Assembly (NCBI RefSeq): GCF_002812485.1
Contig: NZ_CP025003.1
Location: forward strand, 4,960,001 to 5,024,000
Direction of reading: 5' to 3'
Length of the DNA: 64,000 nt
Origin: Dickeya fangzhongdai
Lineage (GTDB): Bacteria; Pseudomonadota; Gammaproteobacteria; Enterobacterales; Enterobacteriaceae
Below the pieces are notes generated by a model. That model searched no databases. It had not been told where the DNA came from and saw nothing but the letters and a program-made list of their open reading frames with translations. Position 1 is the stretch's first letter; each line of letters begins with the position of its first letter. This document shows positions 32,943-45,346 of this stretch, piece by piece. The position numbers were made by a program, and so were the translations under genes.

Positions 32943-33829
32943 TGGCGAGCATTGGCATTGAAAACCGTTCTGACTCGCTGGAAACCCGTCGCAAGATGCA
33001 GGCCTGGCGCCGTCAGAAAAACCGCATCGCGCTGTGTATGTCGATGCTGACGATGGCGTTCGGTCTGTTCTGGCTGGTATGGATTCTGATGTCCACCGTG
33101 ACCAAGGGCATCGACGGCATGTCGCTGTCGCTGTTTACCGAAATGACGCCGCCGCCCAATACGGCTGGCGGCGGTCTGGCTAACGCGATCGTCGGCAGCG
33201 GCCTGCTGATCCTGTGGGCGACGCTGTTTGGCACGCCGCTGGGGATCCTGGCCGGCGTCTATCTGGCGGAATACGGCCGTAAATCGCTGATCGCCGAAGT
33301 GATTCGCTTTATTAACGACATTCTGCTGTCGGCGCCGTCGATTGTGGTGGGGCTGTTCGTTTACACGCTGGTGGTGGCTAAAATGGAGCACTTTTCCGGC
33401 TGGGCGGGGGTGATTGCGCTGGCGCTGTTGCAGGTGCCGATCGTAATTCGCACCACCGAGAACATGCTGAAACTGGTGCCGGACAGCCTGCGTGAAGCGG
33501 CCTACGCGCTGGGGACGCCGAAATGGAAGATGATTTCGGCCATCACCCTGAAGGCGTCGGTTTCCGGCATCATCACCGGGGTGTTGCTGGCGGTGGCGCG
33601 TATCGCCGGGGAGACGGCGCCGCTGCTGTTTACCTCGCTGTCGAACCAGTTCTGGAGCACGGACCTGATGCATCCGATCGCCAACCTGCCGGTCACCATC
33701 TTCAAGTTCGCCATGAGTCCGTTCAAAGAGTGGCAGGGGCTGGCGTGGGCAGGGGTACTGCTGATCACTCTATGCGTGCTGCTGCTGAATATTGTGGCGC
33801 GCGTGCTGTTTGCCAAGAAGACGCATTAG
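32942..33829 (+). CDS. pstA: Phosphate ABC transporter permease PstA
   Basis: Second permease, pairing with PstC. It has 295 residues with six helices and the coupling block [20 protein letters not shown]. The ATG overlaps the pstC stop by one base, giving translational coupling. A 94-bp gap then leads to pstB. Confidence 0.97.
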   Translation: MASIGIENRSDSLETRRKMQAWRRQKNRIALCMSMLTMAFGLFWLVWILMSTVTKGIDGMSLSLFTEMTPPPNTAGGGLANAIVGSGLLILWATLFGTPLGILAGVYLAEYGRKSLIAEVIRFINDILLSAPSIVVGLFVYTLVVAKMEHFSGWAGVIALALLQVPIVIRTTENMLKLVPDSLREAAYALGTPKWKMISAITLKASVSGIITGVLLAVARIAGETAPLLFTSLSNQFWSTDLMHPIANLPVTIFKFAMSPFKEWQGLAWAGVLLITLCVLLLNIVARVLFAKKTH

Positions 33830-33866
33830 TCAGCAACATTAAAAAAATTACCAGCAACATTAATGA

Positions 33867-34700
<834 letters not shown>

Positions 34701-34713
34701 TTACGGGAGTATC

Positions 34714-35445
34714 ATGGAAAATCTCAATCTGAACAAACATATTTCCGGTCAGTTTAATGCCGAGCTGGAAAGCATCCGCACCCAGGTGATGACCATGGGC
34801 GGGCTGGTGGAACAGCAACTGACCGACGCCATCACCGCCATGCATAACCAGGACGCGGAACTGGCGCAGCGCGTGATCGAAGGCGACGCTAAAGTAAACA
34901 TGATGGAAGTGAGCATTGACGAGGCGTGCGTGCGCATCATCGCCAAACGCCAGCCTACCGCCAGCGACCTGCGTCTGGTGATGGCGATCATCAAGACCAT
35001 TTCCGAGCTGGAGCGTATCGGCGATGTGGCGGACAAAATCTGCCGCACCGCGCTGGAGAAATTCTCCCATCAGCATCAGCCGTTGCTGGTTAGCCTGGAG
35101 TCGCTGGGCAACCACACCGTACAGATGCTGCACGATGTACTGGACGCGTTCGCCCGTATGGATCTGGATGAAGCCAAGCGCATCTACATGGAAGACAAGA
35201 AGGTGGATAAAGAGTACGAAGGCATTGTGCGTCAGCTAATGACCCACATGATGGAAGACTCCCGCACCATTCCCAGCGTGCTGACCGCGCTGTTCTGCGC
35301 CCGTTCCATCGAACGTATCGGTGACCGTTGCCAGAACATCTGCGAGTTTATTTTCTACTTCGTCAAAGGCCAGGACTTCCGTCATCTGGGCGGCGACGCG
35401 CTGGAAAAAATGCTGGCGCAGAAAGACGCCGAAAAACCGGAATAA
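34714..35445 (+). CDS. phoU: Phosphate signalling regulator PhoU
   Basis: Negative regulator linking the Pst transporter to the PhoR sensor kinase. It has 243 residues: two three-helix bundles with the paired metal-site motifs ([14 protein letters not shown] and [13 protein letters not shown]). The start at 34714 ([15 protein letters not shown]) matches E. coli, 13 bp after pstB behind GGGAG. A longer frame back to 34618 overlaps pstB and is rejected. Confidence 0.97.
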   Translation: MENLNLNKHISGQFNAELESIRTQVMTMGGLVEQQLTDAITAMHNQDAELAQRVIEGDAKVNMMEVSIDEACVRIIAKRQPTASDLRLVMAIIKTISELERIGDVADKICRTALEKFSHQHQPLLVSLESLGNHTVQMLHDVLDAFARMDLDEAKRIYMEDKKVDKEYEGIVRQLMTHMMEDSRTIPSVLTALFCARSIERIGDRCQNICEFIFYFVKGQDFRHLGGDALEKMLAQKDAEKPE

Positions 35446-35471
35446 GTCTGGCCTGCTGCCGACGATGCTCT

Positions 35472-35497
35472 CAACGCCCCGCCTGTGCGGGGCGTTG
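35472..35497 (+). terminator. Hairpin after phoU
   Basis: Perfect 11-bp stem CAACGCCCCGC / GCGGGGCGTTG with a 4-nt loop, 27 bp after the stop. There is only a weak T-run, so termination is likely but not certain. Confidence 0.7.
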
Positions 35498-35684
35498 TCA
35501 TTGGTAACGTCGCATCTGTATCTCTGTATCGCCGCCCTGTCACCCGTGGTTGCCACCAGCCGGATATAACATAAGTTCATATTATGGGAGTTTATGTTAT
35601 TTCCGGTGCGACAGAGCCGCTGTTAGCCTGCATTCATTGAGTTAACAATCGTTTATGAACAGCGGCTTATAGGCGGATAATAAG

Positions 35685-36521
35685 ATGAAAAAATCTCTTT
35701 TGGCATTTTCTCTCCTGGCAGGACTGGTTTCTCTCTCTGGCAACGCGCAGGCCGACAAGCTGGATGACATCCAGAAAGCGGGCGTGGTGAAAGTGGCGGT
35801 GTTCGACAGCAATCCGCCGTTTGGTTATGTCGATCCGCAAAGCAAAAAGTTGGTGGGCTACGATGTGGATGTAGCTGAAGCCATCGGCAAGGCGCTGGGC
35901 GTCAAAGTAGAACTGCGCGCCACCAACCCGGCCAACCGCATTCCGCTGCTGAGCTCGAAAAAAGTGGATCTGATTTCAGCCAACTTCACCATTACCGACG
36001 AGCGCGCCAAACAGGTCAATTTCAGCGTGCCCTATTTCGCCACCGGCCAGAAGTTCATCGCCCGCAAAGGCGTGCTGAAAACGCCGGACGATATCAAAAA
36101 TCTGCGTATCGGCGCCGACAAGGGCACCGTGCAGGAAATCACCCTGCGGGAACACTACCCGACCGCCAAAGTGATTTCCTACGACGATACCCCGCTGGCG
36201 TTCACCGCGCTGCGTAACGGCAACGTGCAGGCCATCACGCAGGACGACGCCAAGCTGGTCGGGCTGCTGGGCAACCTGCCGGCGGCGCAGAAAGCCGACT
36301 TTGAAATTTCTCCGTTCAGCATCACCAAAGAGTATCAGGGCATCGGTATTCCGAAGGGTGAAGATCGCCTGACGCAGAAAGTGAATGACATCCTGCTGAA
36401 TCTGGAAAAACAGGGTGAGGCGGTGAAGATTTATAACCGCTGGTTTGGGCCGGAAACGCCGTCTGCCCAGCCGCGCGGCGATTTCAAAATCGCGCCGCTG
36501 GATCAGCAACCCAAGGTTTGA
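35685..36521 (+). CDS. Amino-acid ABC transporter substrate-binding protein (family 3)
   Basis: Periplasmic solute-binding protein of the polar amino acid type (SBP_bac_3). It has 278 residues. The signal peptide MKKSLLAFSLLAGLVSLSGN-AQA is cut near residue 23. Typical blocks are GVVKVAVFDSNPPFGYVDP, VGYDVDVAEAIGKALG, DLISANFTITDERAKQV and GADKGTVQE. The natural substrate cannot be read from the sequence. It heads an operon with two permease genes downstream, separated by a hairpin. Confidence 0.9.
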   Translation: MKKSLLAFSLLAGLVSLSGNAQADKLDDIQKAGVVKVAVFDSNPPFGYVDPQSKKLVGYDVDVAEAIGKALGVKVELRATNPANRIPLLSSKKVDLISANFTITDERAKQVNFSVPYFATGQKFIARKGVLKTPDDIKNLRIGADKGTVQEITLREHYPTAKVISYDDTPLAFTALRNGNVQAITQDDAKLVGLLGNLPAAQKADFEISPFSITKEYQGIGIPKGEDRLTQKVNDILLNLEKQGEAVKIYNRWFGPETPSAQPRGDFKIAPLDQQPKV

Positions 36522-36588
36522 GTACGTTGCTATAGCATTCTCCATCCGATAGTTGTTACCGTAGTTTCTTACTTGATGGTTGTGATTT

Positions 36589-36611
36589 GCCCCCGGACCC
36601 ATCCCGGGGGC
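36589..36611 (+). terminator. Attenuator-type hairpin between binding protein and permease genes
   Basis: GCCCCCGG-ACCCATC-CCGGGGGC is a perfect, very GC-rich 8-bp stem ending 10 bp before the permease ATG, followed by CTTCTTGTTT. It would lower permease expression relative to the binding protein. Confidence 0.65.
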
Positions 36612-36621
36612 CTTCTTGTTT

Positions 36622-37368
36622 ATGATGATTGATGAATCTACCCGACAATGGCTGACCGACTGGCTGCTGGCGCCGCAGTATCTGCAATGGCTGTGGCAAG
36701 GCTTTCAGGTCACGCTCGGTATAGCCGCCGCCACCGTGGTGTTGGCGACCGCGCTGGGGCTGGTGCTGGCGGCCGGCCGCGATAGCCGTACGCCGCTGCT
36801 GCGCTGGCTGGCGATCGCCTATTGCTCCCTGTTTCGCAACACCCCGCTGCTGGTGCAGTTGTTCTTCTGGTACTTCGGCGCGGCGCAGTTGTTGCCCGCC
36901 GGGTTGATGCAGTGGCTCAACAACCCGCACGTGATTCCGCTACTCGGGCTAAACGGGCCGTCGTTTGAGTTTCTGGCCGGGTTGTTTGGCCTGACGCTCT
37001 ATTCCGCCGCCTTTATCGCTGAAGAGATTCGCGCCGGCATCGCCGGCGTGGCGCACGGCCAGAAATACGCCGCCTGCGCGCTGGGGCTGACCGGCTGGCA
37101 GGCGATGCGCTATGTCGTATTGCCGCAGGCGCTGCGCATCGCGCTGCCGCCGTTGCTCGGCCAGTATATGAATGTGATTAAAAACTCATCGCTGACGATG
37201 GCGATCGGTGTGGCGGAGCTGTCTTATGCTTCCCGCCAGGTGGAAACCGAAACCCTGCGCACGTTTCAGGCGTTCGGGGTGGCGACGGTATTTTATATCG
37301 CGGTGATCGCCCTGCTGGAAGGCTGGGGACAGTGGCGTCAGCACCGGCAACCGCTAAAGGGGCACTGA
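36622..37368 (+). CDS. Amino-acid ABC transporter permease (HisM/GlnP family), first
   Basis: Inner-membrane permease of a polar amino acid importer, about 248 residues and five or six helices. Characteristic blocks are FRNTPLLVQLFFWYFG and the EAA loop EEIRAGIAGVAHGQKYAAC followed by LPQALRIALPPLL. ATG at 36622 or 36625 is possible, and the GC-rich hairpin directly before it obscures a ribosome site. The next permease begins one base after the stop. Confidence 0.88.
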   Translation: MMIDESTRQWLTDWLLAPQYLQWLWQGFQVTLGIAAATVVLATALGLVLAAGRDSRTPLLRWLAIAYCSLFRNTPLLVQLFFWYFGAAQLLPAGLMQWLNNPHVIPLLGLNGPSFEFLAGLFGLTLYSAAFIAEEIRAGIAGVAHGQKYAACALGLTGWQAMRYVVLPQALRIALPPLLGQYMNVIKNSSLTMAIGVAELSYASRQVETETLRTFQAFGVATVFYIAVIALLEGWGQWRQHRQPLKGH

Positions 37369-37369
37369 G

Positions 37370-38128
37370 ATGGATTTTGCGATCATCCGCGACAATTTTA
37401 GCTACCTGATGTGGGGCACCTTTCCGGATGGTCCGCTGGGCGGCGCGGCGCTGACGCTGGCGCTCAGTTTGATGGCCGGGATCGCATCGGCGGTGTTGGG
37501 CACAGGGCTGGGGGTGGCGCTGGCGATGTGTCGCGGCTGGGCTGGCGGGCTGCTGGCGATGGTACTGGGCTTTTTCCGCGCGATTCCGGTAATCATGCTG
37601 ATTTTCTGGACCTACTTCCTGCTGCCGATCCTGTTTGGCGTCGATATCCCCGAAATCACCACTGTGGTGTGTGCGCTGGCGTTAATCGCTTCCGCCTACC
37701 TGGCGCACGGCGTGAAAGCCGGCATCGTAGCGATAGGGCGCGGCCAGTGGCAGGCGGGGATGTCGCTGGGGCTGGGGCGTTGGCAGACGCTGTGGCACAT
37801 CGCGTTGCCGCAAGCGCTGCGCATGATGGTGCCGTCGTTCATCAACCAGTGGATCTCCCTGATTAAAGACACCTCGCTGGCTTACATTGTCGGCGTTGGC
37901 GAGCTGACTTTTCTGGCGACTCAGGTCAACAACCGCAGTATGGTCTACCCGACCGAAGTGTTCCTGTTTATCGCGTTGGTCTATTTTATCTTTTGCCTGT
38001 TGCTGGACCTGCTGGCGCAGGGCGTCAGCAGGCGTTTTCGCGCCGGGCCGAAACCCGCCCGGCGCCGGCTATTCGGCGGACGCAAACCGGCAAGCACGCC
38101 GGAATCGCTGTTGCACGAATCCGCCTGA
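37370..38128 (+). CDS. Amino-acid ABC transporter permease (HisM/GlnP family), second
   Basis: Partner permease with 252 residues and blocks FFRAIPVIMLIFWTYFLLP and AHGVKAGIVAIGRGQWQAGM. The C-terminal tail after about residue 222 is rich in Arg, Pro and Ala. It starts one base after the first permease gene. No ATPase gene follows; the next gene is on the opposite strand, so the transporter must borrow an ATPase encoded elsewhere. Confidence 0.88.
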   Translation: MDFAIIRDNFSYLMWGTFPDGPLGGAALTLALSLMAGIASAVLGTGLGVALAMCRGWAGGLLAMVLGFFRAIPVIMLIFWTYFLLPILFGVDIPEITTVVCALALIASAYLAHGVKAGIVAIGRGQWQAGMSLGLGRWQTLWHIALPQALRMMVPSFINQWISLIKDTSLAYIVGVGELTFLATQVNNRSMVYPTEVFLFIALVYFIFCLLLDLLAQGVSRRFRAGPKPARRRLFGGRKPASTPESLLHESA

Positions 38129-38132
38129 GCCG

Positions 38133-38801
38133 TCAGGCGGCGGTCAGCGTCCAGCCGCGTGCCTGCCACAGCGCCGGTAACTGCGCCATGTCGTGGAACA
38201 TCGTCACCAATGGGTGATGGATCGGCGCGTTATGTTCGTCGGCGCAGTAGTAGAACACCGGTATGCCGGCGGCAATGCCGGCCTGCGTGCCGGAGACCGA
38301 ATCTTCCACCAGAATGCAGTTTTCCACCGTTACCCCCATCTGCTGCGCGGCGTGATGCAGCAACGCCGGGTCCGGTTTCCATTTGCCGATGTCGTAGCCG
38401 CTGTACAGGTGCTCGCCAAAGAACGGCAGCAGGCCGGTCAGCCCCAGCGAATGCTGCATTTTGCTGACCGGGCCGTTGGACACCACCGCGGTGGGCGTTT
38501 GCAGCGCCGCCAGTACGTCCCGCACTCCCGAAATCGGCTGCAGCGAGAGATCGAACAGTCGCGCGACTTCCTGGCGGAAATGGCGTTCCATCTGCTCGGT
38601 TGAAACCGTCAGGCCGAAACGCTCGCTGATGCGATCGATGATGTCGTAGAGCTTCATGCCTTTGAAGTTTTTGATCACTTCATCCAGCGGCAACTGCACA
38701 CCGTAAGGAATAAAGATATTGATGTAGGCCTGGCAGCAAATGACTTCGCTGTCCACCAGCGTGCCGTCGCAGTCGAAAAATACGCATTCAATCCGGGACA
38801 T
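38133..38801 (-). CDS. yieH: HAD-family phosphatase YieH (6-phosphogluconate phosphatase)
   Basis: Haloacid dehalogenase-type sugar phosphatase; the E. coli homologue acts on 6-phosphogluconate. It has 222 residues. Motif I FFDCDGTLVDSE carries the nucleophile Asp, motif II is VVSNGP, motif III lysine is in GKWKPDP and motif IV in VEDSVSG. The start at 38801 (MSRIECVF) lies 6 nt after AAGGA; the frame continues 36 codons upstream without homology. It is divergent from adeP, as in E. coli. Confidence 0.93.
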   Translation of the reverse strand: MSRIECVFFDCDGTLVDSEVICCQAYINIFIPYGVQLPLDEVIKNFKGMKLYDIIDRISERFGLTVSTEQMERHFRQEVARLFDLSLQPISGVRDVLAALQTPTAVVSNGPVSKMQHSLGLTGLLPFFGEHLYSGYDIGKWKPDPALLHHAAQQMGVTVENCILVEDSVSGTQAGIAAGIPVFYYCADEHNAPIHHPLVTMFHDMAQLPALWQARGWTLTAA

Positions 38802-38903
38802 GGGCATTCCTTGTTGAAGGACGAAAATCCCCACTTTACCTGACTGACAGGATAATGCGATGTTTGTGGAAATACGGGACTTGCTGACGCTTATCTCTGT
38901 AGC

Positions 38904-38919
38904 GGACAAACGTTTTCCC
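38904..38919. promoter_or_regulatory. PurR-box-like palindrome between yieH and adeP
   Basis: The core CAAACGTTTTC, with a perfect 8-bp AAACGTTT centre, resembles the PurR operator (consensus ACGCAAACGTTTGCGT), although the outer bases diverge. E. coli adeP is under PurR control, which supports the reading. Confidence 0.4.
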
Positions 38920-39074
38920 GTCGGGAAGTGAGGCGAAACCGCTGCGAACAGGCTGGAGATATAGAAAATTGTTATCGTCGGGAAAAAAAAGCCCGCCGGC
39001 GCGTTAACTGCTCCGCATTTTGGTATAGGATACCGGGCGATTATCTTTCCTTTCTTCTCTTTGGGTCATTTATC

Positions 39075-40412
39075 ATGGATAAATCTCAGTCTGGTTCCGC
39101 TGCTGAGCAGGGGCTGCTGGATCGCGTGTTCAAACTGAAGCAGCACGGCACCACCGCTCGTACCGAGACCATTGCCGGGTTCACCACCTTCCTGACGATG
39201 GTGTATATCGTTTTCGTCAACCCGCAGATTCTGGGTGCCGCCGGGATGGACACCAAAGCGGTGTTTGTCACCACCTGTCTGATCGCCGCCTTTGGTAGTA
39301 TTTTCATGGGCCTGCTGGCTAACCTGCCGGTGGCGCTGGCGCCGGCGATGGGCCTGAACGCCTTTTTCGCCTTTGTCGTGGTCGGCACGATGGGTCTGCC
39401 GTGGCAGGTCGCGATGGGCGCTATCTTCTGGGGCTCGGTGGGTTTCCTGCTGTTGACGATATTTCAGGTTCGCTACTGGATGATCGCCAATATTCCGCTC
39501 AGTTTGCGGCTGGGCATCGCCAGCGGCATCGGTTTGTTTATTGCCATGATCGGGCTGAAAAACGCCGGGATTATCGTACCGAATCCGGAAACGCTGGTGT
39601 CGGTCGGCAAGCTGACCTCGCATAGCGTGCTGCTGGGCGCGCTGGGCTTTTTCATTATCGTGGTGCTGGCGTCCCGCAACATCCATGCGGCGGTGCTGAT
39701 TTCCATCGCGGTGACCACGCTGCTGGGCGCCCTGCTGGGCGATGTGAAATTCTCCGGCGTGTTCTCCATGCCGCCGAGCGTCAGCAATGTGGTCGGTCAG
39801 GTGGATCTGGCCGGGTCGCTGAATCTGGGCCTGTCCGGGGTGATTTTCTCTTTCATGCTGGTGAACCTGTTTGATTCCTCCGGCACCCTGATTGGCGTGA
39901 CCGACAAGGCCGGTCTGGTGGATGCCCGCGGCAAATTCCCGCAGATGAAGCAGGCGCTGTATGTGGACAGCATCAGCTCGGTGGCCGGCTCGTTCATCGG
40001 CACGTCGTCCGTGACCGCCTATATCGAAAGCTCTTCCGGCGTATCCATCGGCGGTCGTACTGGTTTGACGGCGGTAGTCGTGGGGATTCTGTTCCTGCTG
40101 GTGATGTTCCTGTCTCCGCTGGCGGGCATGGTGCCGGCGTATGCGGCGGCGGGCGCGCTGATTTATGTCGGCGTGCTGATGACCGCCAGCCTGGCGCGCG
40201 TTAACTGGGATGACCTGACCGAATCCGTACCGGCGTTCGTGACCGCCGTGATGATGCCGTTCACCTTCTCTATTACCGAAGGCATCGCGTTGGGCTTCAT
40301 TTCCTATGCGGTAATGAAAGCCGCGACCGGCCGCTGGCGCGACATCAGCCCGTGCGTCATCGCCGTGGCGGTGCTGTTCCTGCTGAAAATCGTGTTTATC
40401 GACGCCCATTAA
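39075..40412 (+). CDS. adeP: Adenine permease AdeP (YieG), NCS2/AzgA family
   Basis: High-affinity adenine:H+ symporter in the inner membrane. It has 445 residues, the E. coli length. Family blocks are RTETIAGFTTFLTMVYIVFV and GLNAFFAF near the N-terminus and FIGTSSVTAYIESSSGVSIG in the middle, with about 12-14 hydrophobic helices. The start at 39075 (MDKSQSGSAAEQG) fits the family; an in-frame extension back to 38928 is non-homologous. The huge minus-strand frame opposite is a shadow. Confidence 0.94.
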   Translation: MDKSQSGSAAEQGLLDRVFKLKQHGTTARTETIAGFTTFLTMVYIVFVNPQILGAAGMDTKAVFVTTCLIAAFGSIFMGLLANLPVALAPAMGLNAFFAFVVVGTMGLPWQVAMGAIFWGSVGFLLLTIFQVRYWMIANIPLSLRLGIASGIGLFIAMIGLKNAGIIVPNPETLVSVGKLTSHSVLLGALGFFIIVVLASRNIHAAVLISIAVTTLLGALLGDVKFSGVFSMPPSVSNVVGQVDLAGSLNLGLSGVIFSFMLVNLFDSSGTLIGVTDKAGLVDARGKFPQMKQALYVDSISSVAGSFIGTSSVTAYIESSSGVSIGGRTGLTAVVVGILFLLVMFLSPLAGMVPAYAAAGALIYVGVLMTASLARVNWDDLTESVPAFVTAVMMPFTFSITEGIALGFISYAVMKAATGRWRDISPCVIAVAVLFLLKIVFIDAH

Positions 40413-40474
40413 TCACTGGCGAGCCGGGATTGCCCCGGCTCGCTTGTTGGCGTCCTTTTCCGTTCTCCTGCCGG

Positions 40475-41215
40475 CTACATCGCGTACTGCGGCGGGGCGT
40501 TTTCCGTCGCGTGGCTGCTCAGTTTGATATAGCGCCGCGACTGACGCTGCTGCTGGACGATTTCGCCGGATTTCCGCATGCCGTAGGCCGAGGTGTAGTT
40601 CCACATCACCAGCCGGTCGAGGCGAGGCGTATGGGCGCAGGCCCAGGCCAGATAGTCATCAATATCACTGATCACTTCCACATCCGGAATATGCCGCGAC
40701 CGCAGGCGACCTGAGGCCGGATGCAATTTCAGCGATTCCGGACCGCCGGTATTGAAACCGGGAATTTTCAGTACCGACTGACGAATAGTGCATAACTGGG
40801 TGGCGGCTTCCAGCGGATCAAGCTGGGCGTCGATCCAGGCTTTTTCCGCGTGGGTCTGCGTTTGCAGATGCGACGGCGTTTCACGACTCCAGACGCGGAC
40901 AATTTCCACGTCCATGCCCACTTTCCCTTCCTCGCTGAGCAGGATTGCGATGGTGTTTCCTGCGTAGCCGAGGCTGAAATCAGGCAGATGCGGATCAACA
41001 AAACAAGGTCTGCCATTCGGCGAAACCATTAGTGGCGGAAGAACCGGATAACCGAAGAAATAAAACATCATCTCTGCCAGCAGCGCGCGGCTTTTCAGAT
41101 AGCGCTCGCGGCGCTTCACTGAAAAGCTGTGCGTGGATGAAATCAGGTCATCCGATAACCGCTGCAGATCGGGTAACGCTTCCGTGCTTGCCCACCTGAC
41201 GAAATGACAGGTCAT
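40475..41215 (-). CDS. Phosphopantetheinyl transferase-like protein, probably degenerate
   Basis: Resembles the 4'-phosphopantetheinyl transferase (Sfp/AcpT) superfamily. It has 246 residues. The block NGRPCFVDPHLPDFSLGYAG, followed by GKVGMDVEIVR, matches the family's GRP...SLSH...VGxDxE region, keeping the metal ligands Asp and Glu. The usual W-x-x-K-E motif reads TIRQSVLKIPG, so the Lys-Glu pair is Arg-Gln. Activity is therefore doubtful. ATG at 41215 follows GGAG by 5 nt, and a GTG two codons upstream overlaps that ribosome site. No polyketide or peptide synthetase gene is nearby. Confidence 0.6.
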   Translation of the reverse strand: MTCHFVRWASTEALPDLQRLSDDLISSTHSFSVKRRERYLKSRALLAEMMFYFFGYPVLPPLMVSPNGRPCFVDPHLPDFSLGYAGNTIAILLSEEGKVGMDVEIVRVWSRETPSHLQTQTHAEKAWIDAQLDPLEAATQLCTIRQSVLKIPGFNTGGPESLKLHPASGRLRSRHIPDVEVISDIDDYLAWACAHTPRLDRLVMWNYTSAYGMRKSGEIVQQQRQSRRYIKLSSHATENAPPQYAM

Positions 41216-41516
41216 ATTCACTCCATGATGCCAACGAAAAAAACCTGATAATTTTTAGTAGAATGACTGCTCTGTGAAGTTCATTTCCGACGCAAATGGT
41301 CAGACAAATATCTGTGCCAAAGAGAAACTGGCGGATAAATCGGCGATAATTATCTATGTCCGAGCAGAATACGTCAAAAAGCACATTTTATTAAAACTGA
41401 TTTTATTTTATTTGAAACCAAAATCGGGCTTACATCACATCATGTCAATAGGGCGCGGCGACACGGCCTGCGCCGCTTGCCCGTGAACGCATCCTGGCAT
41501 CACGGGCAAAAAGGCA

Positions 41517-44147
<2,631 letters not shown>

Positions 44148-44525
44148 CAATGCGGGGTGTCTGTTGCGATTACAGGCTGCGTTACGCCGGAGCTGCCGGC
44201 CGGGCAGGCAAAAGGTGACGAAACCAGCCTGAGCGGGTCACTTAGAAAGTGATTCTGGAAGGGGCCTGGTACCTGTCTCGTCAGGAGAAAAAATAACGAT
44301 CCCCTCAGTTATTGGGGTTTATCCTAGCGACTCGGGTCGGCATGAATCTTGATATAGAACAGATAATGTGGGGTAAAAATAACCAAAATTTTTCATGCAG
44401 TTATCAAAAAAGATAAAAATGCAGCCAGATATAGCAATACATGGTGAAAATTTTATTAATCGAAAAAGGATCGTGAGAATCTTTATGTTTTTTCAGGATA
44501 TTTAATTTAGTTTTGGATGTGAAAT

Positions 44526-44621
44526 ATGTGGTTACTTATCTTAACGTTAAGCATAATGGTTCCCGCCGTTGGCTGGATGCTGGCGTTATCAGGCATCTAC
44601 CTCATTCATGGGAAACGCTGA
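44526..44621 (+). CDS. Possible 31-residue membrane protein
   Basis: Not recognised. The ORF codes for 31 residues, MWLLILTLSIMVPAVGWMLA continuing to the end IHGKR. It forms one hydrophobic helix (about residues 2-27) with a positively charged C-terminus, like many small inner-membrane proteins. It ends 35 bp before the CsgG-like gene in the same direction. The ribosome site is weak (GGA, 8 nt upstream). Confidence 0.35.
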   Translation: MWLLILTLSIMVPAVGWMLALSGIYLIHGKR

Positions 44622-44656
44622 CCGGTATAACAATAAATTGAATAAGGGATTGGTCT

Positions 44657-45328
44657 ATGAATAAAAAGGTCGTTTTTTGTTCTATGGTCATTACCGCCAC
44701 CCTGCTGGGCGGATGTGCCACAGAATCTTCACGTACCGTGGAAACTCCTAAAGTTGTGTCCTACAGCACGCCTTATCAAGGCGTCCGCAGCCCTATTTCG
44801 GTTGGGAAATTTGAAAACCGCTCCAACTATATGAACGGCATTTTCTCCGATGGCGTAGACCGTCTGGGGAATCAGGCTAAAACCATTCTTGTCAGCCATT
44901 TACAACAAACCGGCCGCTTTAATGTGTTGGATCGCACCAACATGGACGAGCTGAAAACGGAAGCTGGTATTAAAGGCCAGGCGCAGACATTAAAAGGCGC
45001 CAATTACGTTGTGACAGGGGATGTAACTGAGTTTGGTCGCAAGGAAGTCGGCGATCAGCAACTGTGGGGAATTCTGGGTAGAGGCAAATCACAGATCGCC
45101 TATGCCAAGACCACACTGAATATCGTGAATGTTCAGACATCCGAGGTGGTGTATTCCGTTCAGGGTGCCGGTGAATATGCGCTATCAAATCGTGAGATTG
45201 TCGGGTTCGGTGGCACCGCCAGTTATGATTCGACGCTGAATGGCAAAGTACTGGATTTGGCGATTCGTGAAGCGGTTAACAACCTGGTTGCAGGCATTGA
45301 AAGCGGCGCATGGCGTCCATCGAATTAA
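44657..45328 (+). CDS. CsgG-family lipoprotein
   Basis: 223 residues. The lipoprotein signal peptide ends at lipobox LGGC (Cys19), with Ala at the following position. The CsgG/HfaB-type domain shows VGKFENRSNYMNGIFSDGVD, RLGNQAKTILVSHLQQTGRF and NVLDRTNMDEL. CsgG itself is the outer-membrane curli secretion pore; this shorter homologue need not be a pore. It is the first of three lipoprotein genes spaced 18 and 3 bp apart, an arrangement also seen in other Proteobacteria. Confidence 0.85.
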   Translation: MNKKVVFCSMVITATLLGGCATESSRTVETPKVVSYSTPYQGVRSPISVGKFENRSNYMNGIFSDGVDRLGNQAKTILVSHLQQTGRFNVLDRTNMDELKTEAGIKGQAQTLKGANYVVTGDVTEFGRKEVGDQQLWGILGRGKSQIAYAKTTLNIVNVQTSEVVYSVQGAGEYALSNREIVGFGGTASYDSTLNGKVLDLAIREAVNNLVAGIESGAWRPSN

Positions 45329-45346
45329 AGGAATGGGAAAATAATA

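Noticed and set aside
38928..39074. 49-codon N-terminal extension of adeP
   Set aside because: Unlike any family N-terminus. The ATG at 39075 gives the exact family length.
39066..40409. 447-codon minus-strand frame opposite adeP, very rich in His, Gln and Arg
   Set aside because: It is a codon-bias shadow of adeP, whose frame has strong family motifs. The composition is typical of antisense frames in GC-rich genes.
41274..41486. 70-codon plus-strand frame between the phosphopantetheinyl transferase-like gene and the ferredoxin gene
   Set aside because: No ribosome site, no recognisable motif, and it overlaps a hairpin at 41477-41509. Not supported as a gene.
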